A stretch of DNA of 64,000 bases, from contig CATIUR010000001.1 of assembly GCA_949592205.1 (NCBI GenBank), positions 18,491,501 through 18,555,500 on the forward strand, read 5' to 3'. The stretch's first letter is position 1. Each line of letters starts with the position of its first letter. The stretch is from Helichrysum umbraculigerum (taxonomy: Eukaryota; Streptophyta; Magnoliopsida; Asterales; Asteraceae). Below the pieces are notes generated by a model. It was not told where the DNA came from. It made no database searches and saw nothing but the letters and a program-made list of their open reading frames with translations. A program made the position numbers and the translations under genes. Of the stretch, positions 47,375 through 60,873 are shown piece after piece.

Positions 47375-47674
47375 CAAGGGGTTAGTGTCTGAGAATGCAT
47401 CTAACTTGTATCGGATGTCTATTGTGTGTACTCAACTTACATTTTCTATTTTTGATGCATTAAACTTCAAAAAATGTGTTTTAGTGTATTTTGATGATGT
47501 TTTGCCCGTTTGAGGTGTCACATGGCGTCCGAAAAGTTTGACACATCATTAAATCGTCACCAAAATACACTAGAATATTGAAAGTTTGATGCATTAAAAA
47601 TAGCAAAGTTAAGCTGAGTACACACAATAGACATCGAGAACAAATTAGATCCATTCCCAGACACTAGCCCCTTG
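47375..47674. mobile_element. MITE-like foldback element, 300 bp
   Basis: Its ends CAAGGGGTTAGTGTCTG and CAGACACTAGCCCCTTG are inverted, and the two halves remain alignable nearly to the centre (GATGTCTATTGTGTGTACTCA in both). Flanking ATA on each side (47372-47374 and 47675-47677) may be the target duplication. The superfamily is uncertain. Confidence 0.7.
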
Positions 47675-47812
47675 ATACAAAGTGAGAGAACTAAGAGAGA
47701 AAGAAAAAAGTTTAAATGCAATTGGTACATTTCATGATCCACAACATATTATATACTTTGTTTTGTAATATTTGTGGGATTCTAACATTTCTCACCAAAT
47801 AAGCACATACAA

Positions 47813-48331
47813 CTAAGGGTGTTCAACATTTGGTTTGAAATCGTCTAATCTTAAAACCGAACCAAATCAGAACCAATAAAAAAAATGACCGAATTCAAAT
47901 TCGGATTTTGGTTTGGTTTGGTTTACACATATGAATTCGGTAAAATCAAAATCCGAATTCAAATTGATAATCTATTAAATTATAAATATATTTTGTATAC
48001 ATGTGATATTCAAATTTACTAAACAAGTCTATTCAAATTTCAACCTAAAATTAACTTAAAGTCTTTCAATTTCTACACTAGTGGAACCTTAACACACCAA
48101 GAACTACAAGCCCAAACCAGATTTTCATGGTTATTTGATTAATTTTTGATTTTTTCGGTTTCTTGGTTTTAACCTCAATTGAGCCGAATTCTAATTAGGT
48201 TTTCGGTTCAGTTTACAGGTTTAAATTAGATTTTTGGTTCGATTTTTGAATTTTCTCTCAAAAATTTCAAAACCGAACAACCTGAAGCGAATTAACTGAG
48301 AAAAATGTAAACCGAACCGAACATCCCCTAC
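47813..48331. repeat. Low-complexity AACCGAA/TTCGGTT repeat, possibly a decayed MITE
   Basis: It starts AAGGGTGTTCAACATTTGG and ends ACCGAACCGAACATCCCCT, giving roughly inverted ends. The interior is rich in AAACCGAA, GGTTTGG and AAATTCGG words on both strands. Confidence 0.5.
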
Positions 48332-49023
48332 ATATAATGAAATAGACCAACCTTCATCTTACCTTGATAGAGTAAATTGCACGGATAGTCCTTGTGTTTT
48401 GTTAATTTTGCATATATCGTACCTGAATATATAAATAGCATAGGACGTGCACGTGCTCCTTTTTTTTTACACCGATCGTCCTTTTTGTCATTTTCATTAA
48501 CTTTCCATCGTTACTCTACAAGAAACACTCCCAGATCTGGAAATAATATAAACATAAGATCGAAACATATATAAACATAAGATCGAAACATATACACCAA
48601 GATCTAGAAATATATACAAGCAAGGTTTGGAAATAATTAAACATAAAGAACTAACGACGGTTACGACAACATCCAACGACAATTACAGCGATTGCGGCGG
48701 CGATTGTTGAGATCAGAAGAAACGAAAATGAACACCGACGTTTCAGAAGAAGCTTCTTTTTATGGCGATTGAATCCATCATATATTCAATTGAATCAACT
48801 ATTTAAACAAATAGATCTATAACCTATTATGTAGATATGTGTGTTTTGTGTATAATTAGGGAATACCGGGAATATAATCAAGTGGATTTCATGGCGTTTG
48901 AAGAAATGAATAAACATTATAGAAATCGATTTTCTAGGAAGATATTGATGTTGTGATTTCGATTAAGAAAAGGATTGTAAATTAGGGTTTTGATACCATT
49001 TAGAGAGCGGACAAAATATAAAG

Positions 49024-49026
<3 letters not shown>
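48332..49026. other. Intergenic, nothing firm
   Basis: AT-rich, with a short local duplication near 48548-48593 (ATAAGATCGAAACATATA twice). No gene seen. Confidence 0.55.

Positions 49027-49090
<64 letters not shown>
49027..49090. repeat. (TA)32 microsatellite
   Basis: Uninterrupted TA repeat. Confidence 0.95.
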
Positions 49091-49094
<4 letters not shown>

Positions 49095-49557
49095 ACTTTA
49101 TATTAAGGAGAGATAAAGTGCACTATTTAAGTTGCAAGGATGAAACTGCCCTCACATGGGTACGCATGAGACCTAACCAATGTCGTGGTTGAATTTGAAC
49201 ACGTGAATGGGAGCTGTTGCACATGGCCCAAAATCTAATAGAGGCCTAAAATTAGTATCTTTACTATAAGCCCGATGGTTTTAGTCCGTTCATTTTCTTT
49301 ATATCAGCGTGGTGGATATTGGAAGGACGATACCTTTAGTCCAATTCTTTTGAACAAAATTATATGGGTCGTCCATGTGGTTAGCACTAAATTACACAAA
49401 ACGTCCCTAAACTTTTTTTCAACGTAAACCATTCTTGTAGTTGCAAATCATTGCACAGACCGTCCTTTACACTAACAATTGTTAGTTGATTTGGTTAAAG
49501 GACCGCGAGTGTAATATAATAAATCACATGGACTATTTTTGCATTTTTTTATTTTTT

Positions 49558-50216
49558 ACTCCCTCCGTCCTATGATAAGCGTAAACCTTTCCATTTCAGA
49601 TTGTCGCAAAAAAAATGTCCACTAACAAAAGTACTATACTAACCTTACCAATTTATCCATACGTTACTTTTTCACAAAATTGATTCATTGAAGACTATGC
49701 AAAAAATAAGGGTAAACTGTCATTTTTCTCTTACATAATGTACTGATTATGACTTTTCTTAAACATTGTGTAATCTGTAGGGGTGCATAAAGTCGGATAT
49801 CCGAAATTATATCCGAATTTGGAAACTTTGAAGCTTTTTAATCGAGATTAGTAATATAAATGGTTGCTAACTAAGTACAACCAACCAAAACGATCCATAA
49901 TTCTTCAATTTATGAAGTATTTGAATCATTTATAGATGTGTTTACAAATAACTTATCAACTACACTGATTTTCAAAAATTTCGGATAGCGGATATCCAAA
50001 ATATCTGAAAATTACTATCCGAATCTAAATCCGAAATTATGGGTATCCGAATTTCGGTTACTATCCGAATTTTCGGATATTTTCGGATCGGAAAATCGGA
50101 TATTTTTGGATCGGAAAATCGGATATTTTCGGATCGAAAAATCGGATATTCGGATACAAATACTTTTGAACACCCCTAGTAATTGGATTGTGAACAATTA
50201 TTATAAAACGGATGAG
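49558..50216. mobile_element. Stowaway-like MITE remnant holding a hAT-like insertion
   Basis: The left end TACTCCCTCCGTCC is the classic Stowaway terminus; a degraded inverse (AAACGGATGAGTGA) lies near 50200. Inside, 49778-50178 begins TAGGGGTGCATAA and ends AACACCCCTA, hAT-type ends, flanked by GTAATCTG and GTAATTGG (8 bp, two mismatches). Confidence 0.5.
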
Positions 50217-50626
50217 TGATTCAATTAATATTCATTTTGATTGATTTAATTAATTTAATTTTTTAAAAAACTTCAATTATGTTTCTAATTTTTTATTTTT
50301 ATATAATTGTTATTTTTTTGACAATTGAAATGACCAACTTGTTTATTCTAGTTTACATATTTCGGATATTTTCGGATCGGAAAATCGGATATTTTCGGAT
50401 CGAAAAATCAGATATTCGGATACAGATACTTTTGAACACCCCTAGTAATTGGATTGTGAACAATTATTATAAAACGGATGAGTGATTTAATTAATATTCA
50501 TTTTGATTGATTTAATTAATTAATTTTTTAAATAAACTTCAATTATGTTTATAATTTTTTATTTTTATATAATTGTTATTTTTTTGACAATTGAAATGAC
50601 CAACTTGTTTATTCTAGTTTACATAT
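50095..50626. repeat. 266 bp tandem duplication
   Basis: CACCCCTAGTAATTGGATTG at 50171 recurs at 50437, and the preceding GGATATTTTCGGATCG segment and following 190 bp recur with the same offset. A few substitutions separate the copies. Confidence 0.8.
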
Positions 50627-50639
50627 TTTGTGTTGATTT

Positions 50640-52010
50640 TCAATATAAAGGCCTATTTTACTTGTTTCACATAACTTTTTACATGAAAAGACAATTATAC
50701 CCCCTATTATTTTTCACTTGTTCCTTTACCCTTTTTGACTTCCTCCCTCAATGAGCCTTTCACCTACACCCGGCAACCTCACCTACACCGTTGATGGGAT
50801 TGTAACATCAAACGCTCCTTATGCTACTACTGTCGTGCCGTCTAAAACGTAAAACACAAAGTTAAAGGAAAATCCATTAAAAATTAGGGTTTTTCCTTTT
50901 TCCCCTTCATGTACTCTATATAAATAAATAACAGTTTAATATCCATTTTAAGCCATTAAAAATCAAGATTAAGGTCATATTATTTTCATAGACATTAGCA
51001 ACTCATCATAGTAAGCAAAATAAATACTCCGTCTTAGATTTTCTCCATGTAGATAAGATATGTATACATGTACATGGATTTATTATGCAAAGAATGAAAG
51101 AAAAATATACCTGCAATTGATAAGGTAACTTTTAATATTTCGAAAAGAATAAAATAATTTTGTTTTTGTGGATATGAGTTTGCCGATTGGAAGTGGGTAA
51201 ATTGGGGAAGAAACGGGTCTTGACTTTTGAAGTGCAGGGGAGCAATGGTGGTTTTCTTGGAATCAAAAATGAAAAAAGATGGGTGGTAAATGCAAAGGGT
51301 AAAGTTGTCCTTTCATGTAAAAAATTATGTGAGACAAGTAAAATAGACCTTGAAAATATCAGCTCCCATTTATATATATGGTTAAATTCATTGGAGAATC
51401 CTCAAATGAGAAACCATTTAAAAGTTGAAAACTTATAAAAATCAAAAGAATATGTAATTATTCACATGTGATTAACTTTATATATGTGCCAACTTTTAAT
51501 ATTTGTTTGAATGAGAAACAAAAAAATGTCAGAATCGTAAAATTACGTATATAAATACGTAAAAACACATAAGTAACAACTGAACAGTTCACATGTGAAC
51601 AAATGAGTAAAAGTTAGTTCAAATAAATTCTAACACATAAGGTTTCATTGATTCGTAATATTTTTATAAATTTTTCGTCATTATATATGAACAACTATCC
51701 ATTCTAATAATTGTTAAAGTTCTCAACTTTTAAGTGGTTATCATTTGAACCTCCCACTAAATTCATATACATGTTAACGTTTTCATATTCAATTTTCTTG
51801 TTTCGATTGCCAATGTAGGTTTTGTTGCTACAAAGATTCAGTTGATTTTATCATATTTGTTTGATTTTGTTTACGTATTTCTTTTTATTTTCTTAATTTC
51901 AGATGAAGTCAATTTAGAGAATGATTAGTATATAAGTGTTAGTAAGGGGTAAATGGTGATCATGTATGAAGTTATCGGTAATAGTTGTTTGAAGATTATT
52001 ATGTTAGTGT
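50640..52010. other. Intergenic, no supported gene
   Basis: An 83-codon frame at 51187-51438 (plus) has no motif I recognise and no codon signal I would trust. The rest is AT-rich. Confidence 0.5.
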
Positions 52011-53164
52011 ATATGAAATCGTTTACACAAACTAGAATAAACAAGTTCATTATTTCAATTGTCAAAAATATATAACTTTTGAAAATAAAATAATCAAACT
52101 ACTAAAAAAGGTAAATCAATTAAATCGTTTAAAAAGAATTTTAACGATTTTCAAATTTGAAAAATAGAAAATTATACAAATAATCCACGTGATTTATTAT
52201 ATTATTACACTCACCGTCCTTTAACGGAATAAACCAATAGCTGTTATTGTAAAGAACGATATGTGAAATAATTTGCAACTACAGGGATGGTTTACGTCAA
52301 TAAGAAAAGTTCAGATGTGTATAATTTAGTGCAAACCAAAGTACGACCAGTATAATTTTTTTTAATTCTTTCCTCTCTTTTTCATTTTACCTCAAATTAC
52401 ACACTATATTTGGTTGTTTTGTTTCTTTCGCTAACCCGGCCAAATTGTACTCTAATTTCTTTTGATTTTTTCTTAAATTTATTTCTTTTCTTTTTTTCAT
52501 TTTCTTTCATTTTTTTTTTACGAACGTAAAATTTGTTGTATCAAAGGTGCAATATAATAACTCCTATAACGATACTAGACTATGTTAATTTTCCTTATGT
52601 TGTAAACTGATAAATGATCAGAATCTCATTCTAAAAAGAAAACTGATATTTTCCTTGTGATCAGAAATTTGGGTTCATTGATATATCTATATTTCTTCTC
52701 AATCGTCGCTTTAAAGTGACCTTGAATTGCTATCAGCCATGTGTCATTTAACTTTTCTATGCAAATATACGTTCAAGGTTAATGGGCCCATTGCATAGTT
52801 ATCGCACATGCCATTCAAAAACAACGAAGAAACAGCCCTGCTTAACGACCTTCAAAAACGAGGTGGTACTCCTTGACGCTAAATGTTAACAAAGTTAGCC
52901 AAAAGAACTATCCGTGATACGAATAGCAAACACATGGACAATCTATGCAAACTCATTCACGGACTATCTGCAATTTGCACCACCTTGATATGATTTAAAC
53001 CTACAAAATACACGAAAATTTATATGGAGAACATAACATACGCCAAAGAATTCCAAATAGAATTAGATGTTTCGTATTGCTTATTTAAATGCTTATCTCC
53101 TTATCTTTGAAACACATAAGCTAATTCAAATACCCTTCCATAAAGGGTAATGATATTTCCACCT

Positions 53165-53230
53165 CTATATTTTGATAGATCCACCAAGAGTGTTGTACTA
53201 TATTTTGATAGATCCACCAAGAGTGTTGTA
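53165..53230. repeat. 33 bp tandem duplication
   Basis: Two adjacent copies of a 33 bp unit containing GATAGATCCACCAAGAGTG. Confidence 0.9.
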
Positions 53231-53420
53231 CTGTACAAACAAATAATGAACATTGATGGTGGATTTATCAAAAATAGTAGTGGATTTATCATCACTCTTC
53301 CGGAAAACTGATTATGATTATCTAATTATTTTCTACGAAATAATTACATAAAGATAAGTATGTTGTTACCTCCTCAAGTTTTTAGTAGAAAAGAATTTCA
53401 AGATGAGCAAGCCCAAACAC

Positions 53421-53430
53421 CATTTTATTC
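53421..53430 (-). terminator. Candidate RBM25 polyadenylation signal
   Basis: The minus strand has AATAAAATGG about 155 bp after the RBM25 stop codon. Position and motif fit a near-upstream element; other AATAAA-like words exist in this AT-rich flank. Confidence 0.4.
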
Positions 53431-53584
53431 AAGAAACACGTAGATAAATTAGTGCACGATACCAGCATATTTCAGGTAAATTAATGTTAGATTAGCTAAT
53501 CAAAGTTGACAAAAAATTGTAACTAAAAGAAATGTGCTTATAACAAAGACTCTCGAAAATACCACGACAGCGAGGTGCGGTACG

Positions 53585-56500
53585 TCAAGCCTTGGCTTTC
53601 CCGGTAAGACCAGTTTCCACTTTCTTGATTTCAAAAATGAGCATTCTCCACATTTTCAACACAAACATTTCCGCTTCATCATCCAAAATAGATTGAAGCC
53701 GTTCAAGCATCTCATCTGCTGTCACATGTTCTTGAGTGCTTGATACCATGTAATCTACTAACGTTGTCTCCTCCTCACCCAAAAACTCTGTTATCTTCTT
53801 GGAGATCCATGGTCTCATCCTTTCATGCAATCCATTCTATAAAACAACCAATTAGCACCCAATTATTGTAACAAGGTGTATGAGTTTGTGATTTGCAATT
53901 CAACACTAGTTAGATTTCTTGCACATTATTTGCTACACTACACCCAACCTCTAGTGTGTGTGTGTGTGTGTGTGAGATTGCAAACTTTCTGCAAGGTTTT
54001 TTTTTAGCAAATATGTAATATAACATGTACAAAGATATGTCAAAACTAATCATAACTCGTAAAATGATAAAACAATCTTGTAATCACAGTTAATCTTGAT
54101 AAGATTCTTAAGCTTCCAGATGATAAAGTTTCGGGTCAACCCGACTTGGATTAAGACTTGAGCATTATCCAACCCCTCCAACTTGCCCATTTAGCCCAAC
54201 TCAAATGTGCATACGTCTGTAACAACATATAAAAAGAGAAGGCAAAAATGCACGAAAGAAATATATACCAACCTTATCATAGATCGCCCAGTTTATCGGA
54301 TACGAGAACAATTCATCTTTAGTTTTTGGAATTGTGTCAATTAATTGTTTTGCATCCAAGAGCTTCTTATTATCAGGTGTCTTTGCTTTCTCTGATCCAC
54401 GATCACGCTCTTTCTCTCTAATCTCATCTCTAGATCTGTTAGACTCCTCATAGTTCCGGTCCCGGTCCCGATCCCGATGGCCCGATCTATCATGAGATCT
54501 TTTACTTCGTTCCCTTTCGGAATCGAGCCTCTCCTCTTTTGAATTTGCATGTCCAATTCGTTTTGCAAATTCAGCAGCTGCAGCTAAACTAGTAGGTGGA
54601 ACGGGAGTAGTTTCTCTCACAGCCTGCAATTCTTCTGTAGAGTAATCTATAGGAACCAAAGGCCGCATTTTTTTGTCCTTTTGAGCATCCTCATCTTCCT
54701 CTTCATGGAAAAGAGAGGGGACAGTTGTTCTTTTTCCTGAACCAACAAGACCAAACCCTAACTTTTTGGTCTGGACGGTGTTGCTTTGTTTTATGTCTGA
54801 TGCAGCCATAACTGAATCATCACCAGTCCCATTTGGAGTAATCCGGTCACCTGTTATGTACAGTTCCATGAATGGTTAGCAAACAAGATGTGTTTGTCAG
54901 TGTGTTGGGGAGGGGGATCGAGTGGGTAGGGCATTGGGTCAAATGGGGAAAAAAATCAGGTCAGATCAAGTTGACTCACCAATCTCATTTATATAACTCA
55001 AAGATGGTTTAAATTTTTTTAAAGAATATACTAATTTAATAAAATATAATTTGCTTAAAAAATGATTTTAGAAACTAAAAACATCAAGACCACTAACTTT
55101 TATGCTACTCCCAACTACATATTTGTCCAATTTTAAAATTTATAGATAATAATCAATCTAATTATTATACAAACTAAACCAATCATATGATACCTAGTAT
55201 GTTTGAAAAATAACTCGAGTGTCCTTTATAACCCGTTAGACCCATTTTAGTTTTGAGTAGCTTTTTTATTTTGACCCATTTGACCTTTTAGAAATAAAAT
55301 CCAACCCAAATTGACCAGCGGCGAATTCAAAACTTGTAGGGCCCTATCTCCCGAGCCCGAAGGATACCCCATATATAACCTCTTTGACCCATTTCAATTT
55401 TGGACAGATTTTTTTATTTTGACCCATCTGACCTTTTAGAAATAAAACCCAGCACAAATCGACCCACTTTTTAGTCCATGGTTGTAATTGACACCTTTAT
55501 TTAAAACTTACCGATTTCGTTTGCATGTTCCATCTCAACATCAGTATTCTGGTGATCAACAGACTTATTTCTGATCTCCGACAAGCTTCCATCCATTAGC
55601 ATAGCATTTTCAGTTCCATTAATGGTATTATGAGCTAGAATCTCTAAGGCATGTTTTTGCTGTTCTTTCTGCTGCTCTCTTTCCTCTTCAGCTTTCCTCT
55701 TAGCCTCAGCAATTTCTTCCTCTTCTTTAATCTTATCCTCCATATCTTCCTCTTTTTCCCTTAACCTCCTTTTTCTTTCCTCTCTTTCCTCACCACTACT
55801 TCTATATTTTCTCTTTTTGCTATAACCATCGTCATTTTCTTGATCTAATATCTCATATTTCCTATCTTGTTCACGCTCCTTTTCCCTTTCTCTCTCCTGT
55901 TTGCGGGCCCGCTCTTTTTCTTTTTCCCGAGCTTCCCACTCCTTTAGACGACCCCGATATCGACGTTCATCTTCACGTGTTTTGTATTCACGTTCCCTTT
56001 CTCGTTTGGCCCGTTCTTGCTCCCTCTCTCTTTCATATCTTTCCAGTTCCCGTTCTTTTTCACGTTTCAGGTCTCGCTCTCGATCTTTGCTCCGTCTATC
56101 GTTTTTATTATTTCGGTCAGGTGAACTCGTTTCAGGTTTCTCGTTTTCACTAGAAGGTATACTTTTGCTTGTCATTTCTTCATCATTTTTGTCTTCCACT
56201 GGCAGGAAAAAGATCAATATAAGACAACCAAGCATAACATGAGAAGACCAAGAATGATACTTCGGTTAGCGGTTAGAACAAGTTACCATATTACCAAATT
56301 GGCACCAAGGGAATGTTTAGAAGCGGGTTATTAACTTATCAGAATCAGAAGACTAGCTGTAACAGACTATGTTGAAGATAGTGTTTGGTAATTGACACTC
56401 TGACTATTTAATAAACCAAAACATAAAAATACCATAAAGGACATTCTTGTAAAATGGAAGGAAGAAAGATGTCTTGTGAGATGGAAGTAAACACAGATTA

Positions 56501-59500
56501 GGTTAAAAGAAGCGACAGAAAGTAAATATATTTGACCCTTAAAAAATGCGACTAGTATGGATCTGATTGAATAACCCGCAAAACAATCAGATGGTGATAA
56601 GCAGAATCAGCTTATCCAAACACTATACTCGGATGATGGTTGTAACAGTTAAAAATAAATCAGATGGTTTCAAAATGCAAAACTAAAAACCCTCTAATAT
56701 ATGGAATCAATACTTACCATTTCTCGTTACATCCGCATCTGAATCGCCATCTATCGACTTTGCAGGATTTTCAGAGGTTGATATTCCAATAATGTCAGGA
56801 GCCATTTGTGGGGGCGGAGGCGGAGGTGGTAGTGGTTTGTTCTTAATCCTCTCTTCTATCATTCCTGTAAGCTTTTCGCTAGCTTCTCTATCAGCTTCCT
56901 TGTCTTCGTTAGTCACAAGGCCAAAGGTTGCATAGTCATCACTTTCTATGTTTGCTTCTTTCTCATCTTCCTTCTTGTCTTCCTTTGAAACATCCTTCGA
57001 TTCCTCCACGGATGTATTTCCGTCCTCTTTACCAGCCCCTTCGGTATTCTTTGAGTTCTCCTTTTTCTTTTCAACATAACTCTTAAGATACGCTTTAGTT
57101 GGTTTATCAAAATTGATCTGTAATATTAAGATCCATAAACATGTAAAGCAATGATCCGATAGAATACTAGTGCATGGCCAACAAAAACAGAGAGCACAAA
57201 AGAACTTGGCAAAAGCAAACACTCGAGGATAATAACAGAAAGATGTAACAACCAGATAAATTATCTGTTACGGATAATGAAGATGGCAATTTCAACCCAT
57301 TTACTAATGGACGGGTTGACTCGGGTTGTATTTAGCCTCTAACTGGTCAAAATACAAAATGTACAGGCAGAGAATAAATCAAACAAGTCAAAAGTCTCTT
57401 AAAGTGTATTTCCAGATTCCAATGCATATAAACCACCTTGCTAATACTCAAGAAATTATATTATGAGTACATAATACTTTGTAATCATATTTGACACACT
57501 AATTGTTCACTATAAACAAAATTTCTTAACAAAAAGTCTTCAGGATCAACCCAGTCTGATACGTTACAGTCACACTACAAATTACCAGCTTAGACCCGTT
57601 ACCCACCCCCACCAACTTAGACAATTCTCCAAATAGAAGTTAAAACTAATCACATATGCAAACATAAGTCATCTGACCCCTCTAGTACATAAATATCTAA
57701 AATCCACAGAAATTTGACTTTTGTGTAATATAGCAAAGAATATGACACATAAAGAACAGACTTAGATATAAAAAGAGCCAGACATACCATCAGTTCTTGA
57801 CCATCAATGCTCAATTTACTTAGCAGCCGCAAAGCACGTAAAACTCCTTCCACGGAATCAAATTCACAAAACCCAAAGCCCTTCAAAGCCCCAGTAGTAG
57901 GATCTGGAACACGTTTCCAACTTTTAACAGGACCACAGAGCTTCAAGTGACATTTGAATGTGTAAGCACAAGAACAGTAGCATACTCCACCAATAAGAAA
58001 ACAAAATATAATAGATGCAATAAACTCACTTGCAAAAGAGAGAGCATGAAATCATTATCAACCGTTGATGCTATCTTGCCAACATATATTGTGGTCATCG
58101 GTTTTTCTGCTTGAGGTATGTTTAGATTGATAGGAGGCCTAACGATGGTAGGAATTACTGGACCCCGCATAGCCATCATTGGAGGGCGCGATAATGTTGG
58201 AACGACTCCCATTGCACCAAGTGGTCTTTGAGGATACACGGGTCGAAGCATTTGAGGATATGGAGACGCATAACGGATAATCCCTGCATAATTAGACAAA
58301 AGTACTATGCACACTTGTTAGAGCAGGTTCAGAAAATAATTACAGTTTAAAAGCATATGGTCAAATATGAAGTCATACTTAGTAACATAAATTAATCAAC
58401 AGTGTTTACCCAAATACTACAAGCAATTAGAAATGGCAGCATAGGCACACCAGCTGAACATATACCCTGAATAAAAATTAAGGACAAGAATACAGAATTC
58501 ATAGATCATGGACGTACAAAGCAGCTTACCTTATGCATCCTGAAAAGTAGTGGCCTTGCCAAAATATTCCATGCACCAATCGTGAGGTATTGAATTTAGT
58601 AACAAGAGACTTCCAAAGTCTCACAGACGCCGATGATGCAAATGATAACAAGACACTCTAATTTTTTTTCCACGGTTTTATAAACTTAAATTATTATAGA
58701 ACCATACATAGTAACAGATGCAAAGAATCAAAACCAAATAGTGTAGTTGAAAAGATTGTGATACCTTGGCATGTAAAGGGCAAGAAGCACTCAGTTGCAA
58801 GCATGTTCTGCTGCCGACAAATCACGATTCGAGAACCCATTAAAGGGAAAGTAGACTACAGATAAAAGCCTACTAAAAATTAACATGGCACACATCATTT
58901 AGCATGACAAACTAGAAGACGTTGCTTTTCCGTTCAATTGGTTCATTTTGGATTATTAAAAAACAACTTTTTTGGCACTAGAATTCTTCTATGTAAATGA
59001 GAATAAAGGAATTAGGCAAAATATGTCCATACCAAAAAACTTTGTGGGAGTAATGGTCTCTAAGAAACTGCGATATGAATGACAGCCTTCCAACCGTTAT
59101 CACACACTGTACCAGAAAACATCTTGTCATGACTACTCCCTATACCAACACTAAACTCCTCCCAATTGCTTACCACCAAACTCATTCCACTATTATTCAC
59201 ATTTACACTCTTTAACAACTACAGCTACACATATATTACACAAATTCCTATACATTCAACCATATATATACTTCAATACACATATATACATTCACATGAT
59301 TATATATGTATCAATCAATAAATGATAAAATTAATAAAGTTCGGCCCTTTTCACTTTGCAACCACATATAACCACAATTCAATAACAAATTCCATTATAA
59401 AACATACATAATTTACAAAATAAGAACACATAACCCACCTGGTGGATTCATTGTTCCTTGAGGTACAGCCATTTGATAACCGTTAGGCATAGGTGCATAC

Positions 59501-59895
59501 ATCCTCATCGGTTGCTGACCTGGCTGTCCGTACTGCGGCGGTTGCATCATCACACCCGGCGGTTGAATTCCATGATTTTGAAAATTAGGGTTTGGAATCG
59601 GAGAAAACTGAGGAGCACCAGGTAGCGGCACCGGCGGCGCTGCCGGCCGGAACGACGGCGGGACGTTGGAAACTTGCGACGGCGGTACGAACGGTTGGAT
59701 CTGTGGCGGTGGCGCAATGGCCGTTGGTTGTAAATTGTTATTGCTAGGGTTAAGGTTAGGATTAGGGTTTAGGGGAATTGCAGAAGGCTGTGTGGAAGAT
59801 GAATCTGGTAGATCCGATTTTGGTGGATTCGGATTATCAGGAGGTGGTGTTTGATCGGTGGTAGTTCTTTCCGGTGAATTTGTTGAATTCGCCAT
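53585..59895 (-). CDS. RBM25: RBM25 splicing factor (RRM and PWI domains), seven coding exons
   Basis: The coding exons are 59895-59439, 58283-58030, 57940-57788, 57117-56718, 56198-55512, 54850-54273 and 53836-53585; every intron is GT-AG, phases agree and the sum is 926 codons plus TGA. Domains: a Pro/Asn/Gln-rich N-terminus (1-210); an RRM (about 216-288) with RNP2 IYVGKI and RNP1 KGFGFCEF, split by introns 2 and 3; an acidic Lys/Glu region with PLPPPPPPPQM; a long Arg/Glu/Asp-rich stretch (about 430-640); a short RD/RS patch; and a C-terminal PWI domain (about 825-905, INWAIYDK then RPWISKK). RBM25 is a nuclear U1-snRNP-linked regulator of splice-site choice; in Arabidopsis it affects HAB1 splicing in abscisic acid signalling. 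Intron 1 (1155 bp) could hide an alternative exon. No lesion is seen. Confidence 0.93.
53954..53974. repeat. (GT)n microsatellite in RBM25 intron 6
   Basis: A run of about ten GT units on the plus strand. Confidence 0.85.
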
Positions 59896-60865
59896 TGATT
59901 TGATTTGATTGAGATCGAGAGAGATGACGATGGATAAAATTTGTGCCCAAGTCTTGGTACCCTAATTTTGATTATATATCTATGTATCCGTCTATATATT
60001 TTTACTTGTTACAAAATCTATAATTGAATCTTGTCAAGAAGATAAATAAATTTTCCATTGGTTTGTGTTTTTTTACGGAGAAACATGTTGTAGAAAGTCT
60101 ATTGTAGTAAAAAGAAAAAAAAAAAAAAAAAAATACCAATAGAATAAAGACAAACTTAACTTTTGAGGAATTTAAAAGTTCATGGTGTCTTAAACATCGA
60201 AGTCTTTAGAAGTTTGAAGAGATTCAAGTTCGAATGTTCATGACGTTCAAGATGGCCCCTTTCAATTGTAAATATATAGTGGTTCTTGGTTTAATTGTGT
60301 CTAGTAATTCAATTAGCAATGGTCACATGTGTTAGTAAAGTCTGTTATGTTCATAATCATTTGTCATAGAAGTACATGATCCAAGTGTTTATGGTTGTAG
60401 TCATAGATTGGAAAGACGTCTTCCTATTTCATATGTAACACAAAGTTCCAATTTAATATATTTTTGTCTTTTGCAAAAAAAAAGTAAAAATAAGGAGTAA
60501 TAATATTATTGTTTTATATTAAAAAAAATAATTGTTTTATATTATCTATCTATCTATCTATCTATCCATATAATAAAAGATGATAGCATTAAGCAATCTC
60601 AACCCTTTAATGACATCCTTTCTTTGCGATCCTACGGTTTATATTTATTCTTGCCTCCAATTTCGATATTTTAGGCGTGCCCATGGGTTTCGTATAATGA
60701 TATTATTACTAGTCCTAACCTTTATTTCAACTCCTTACGGTTTACATAAGATGACAAAATGATAATTGTTTATGAGTTTAATTAAATAATTAAGTCTTTT
60801 TAAAGGAAAAATGTTGTATACACTAATTAAAAAATTGACCTTTCTTTTCAATTTGATAATTGATT
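59896..60865 (-). promoter_or_regulatory. RBM25 upstream region
   Basis: Upstream of the RBM25 start codon lie a short purine-rich leader (on the minus strand) and AT-rich DNA with a poly(A) run near 60112-60133 and a CTAT microsatellite at 60545-60566. The promoter must lie here, but I cannot place a TATA box or start with confidence. Confidence 0.45.
60545..60566. repeat. (CTAT)n microsatellite
   Basis: Five to six CTAT units. Confidence 0.85.
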
Positions 60866-60873
60866 TCGATATT

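Larger units (their letters stand above)
49355..52362. mobile_element. Possible 3 kb element with long imperfect inverted ends
   Basis: 49355-49555 aligns with the reverse complement of 52160-52362 (shared words include CTAAATTA, GACGTAAACCAT/AACGTAAACCAT, GTAGTTGCAAAT, GTGTAAT and ATAATAAATCAC). A second inverted pair lies inside (50590-50630 and 52020-52070, TTGACAATTGAAAT and TTGTTTATTCTAGTTT). No transposase frame is visible. Target duplication unclear. Confidence 0.5.
52363..53584. other. RBM25 3' flank and intergenic DNA
   Basis: It holds a 33 bp tandem duplication (53165-53230, unit CTATATTTTGATAGATCC...) and the RBM25 3' UTR. No other gene is visible. Confidence 0.6.

Noticed and set aside
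51187..51438. 83-codon plus-strand frame
   Set aside because: No recognisable domain, lies between degraded repeats, no supporting splice or promoter signal.
55901..56242. 113-codon Arg/Ser-rich plus-strand frame
   Set aside because: It is antisense to the Arg/Glu-rich exon 5 of RBM25; the composition is a mirror of that exon.
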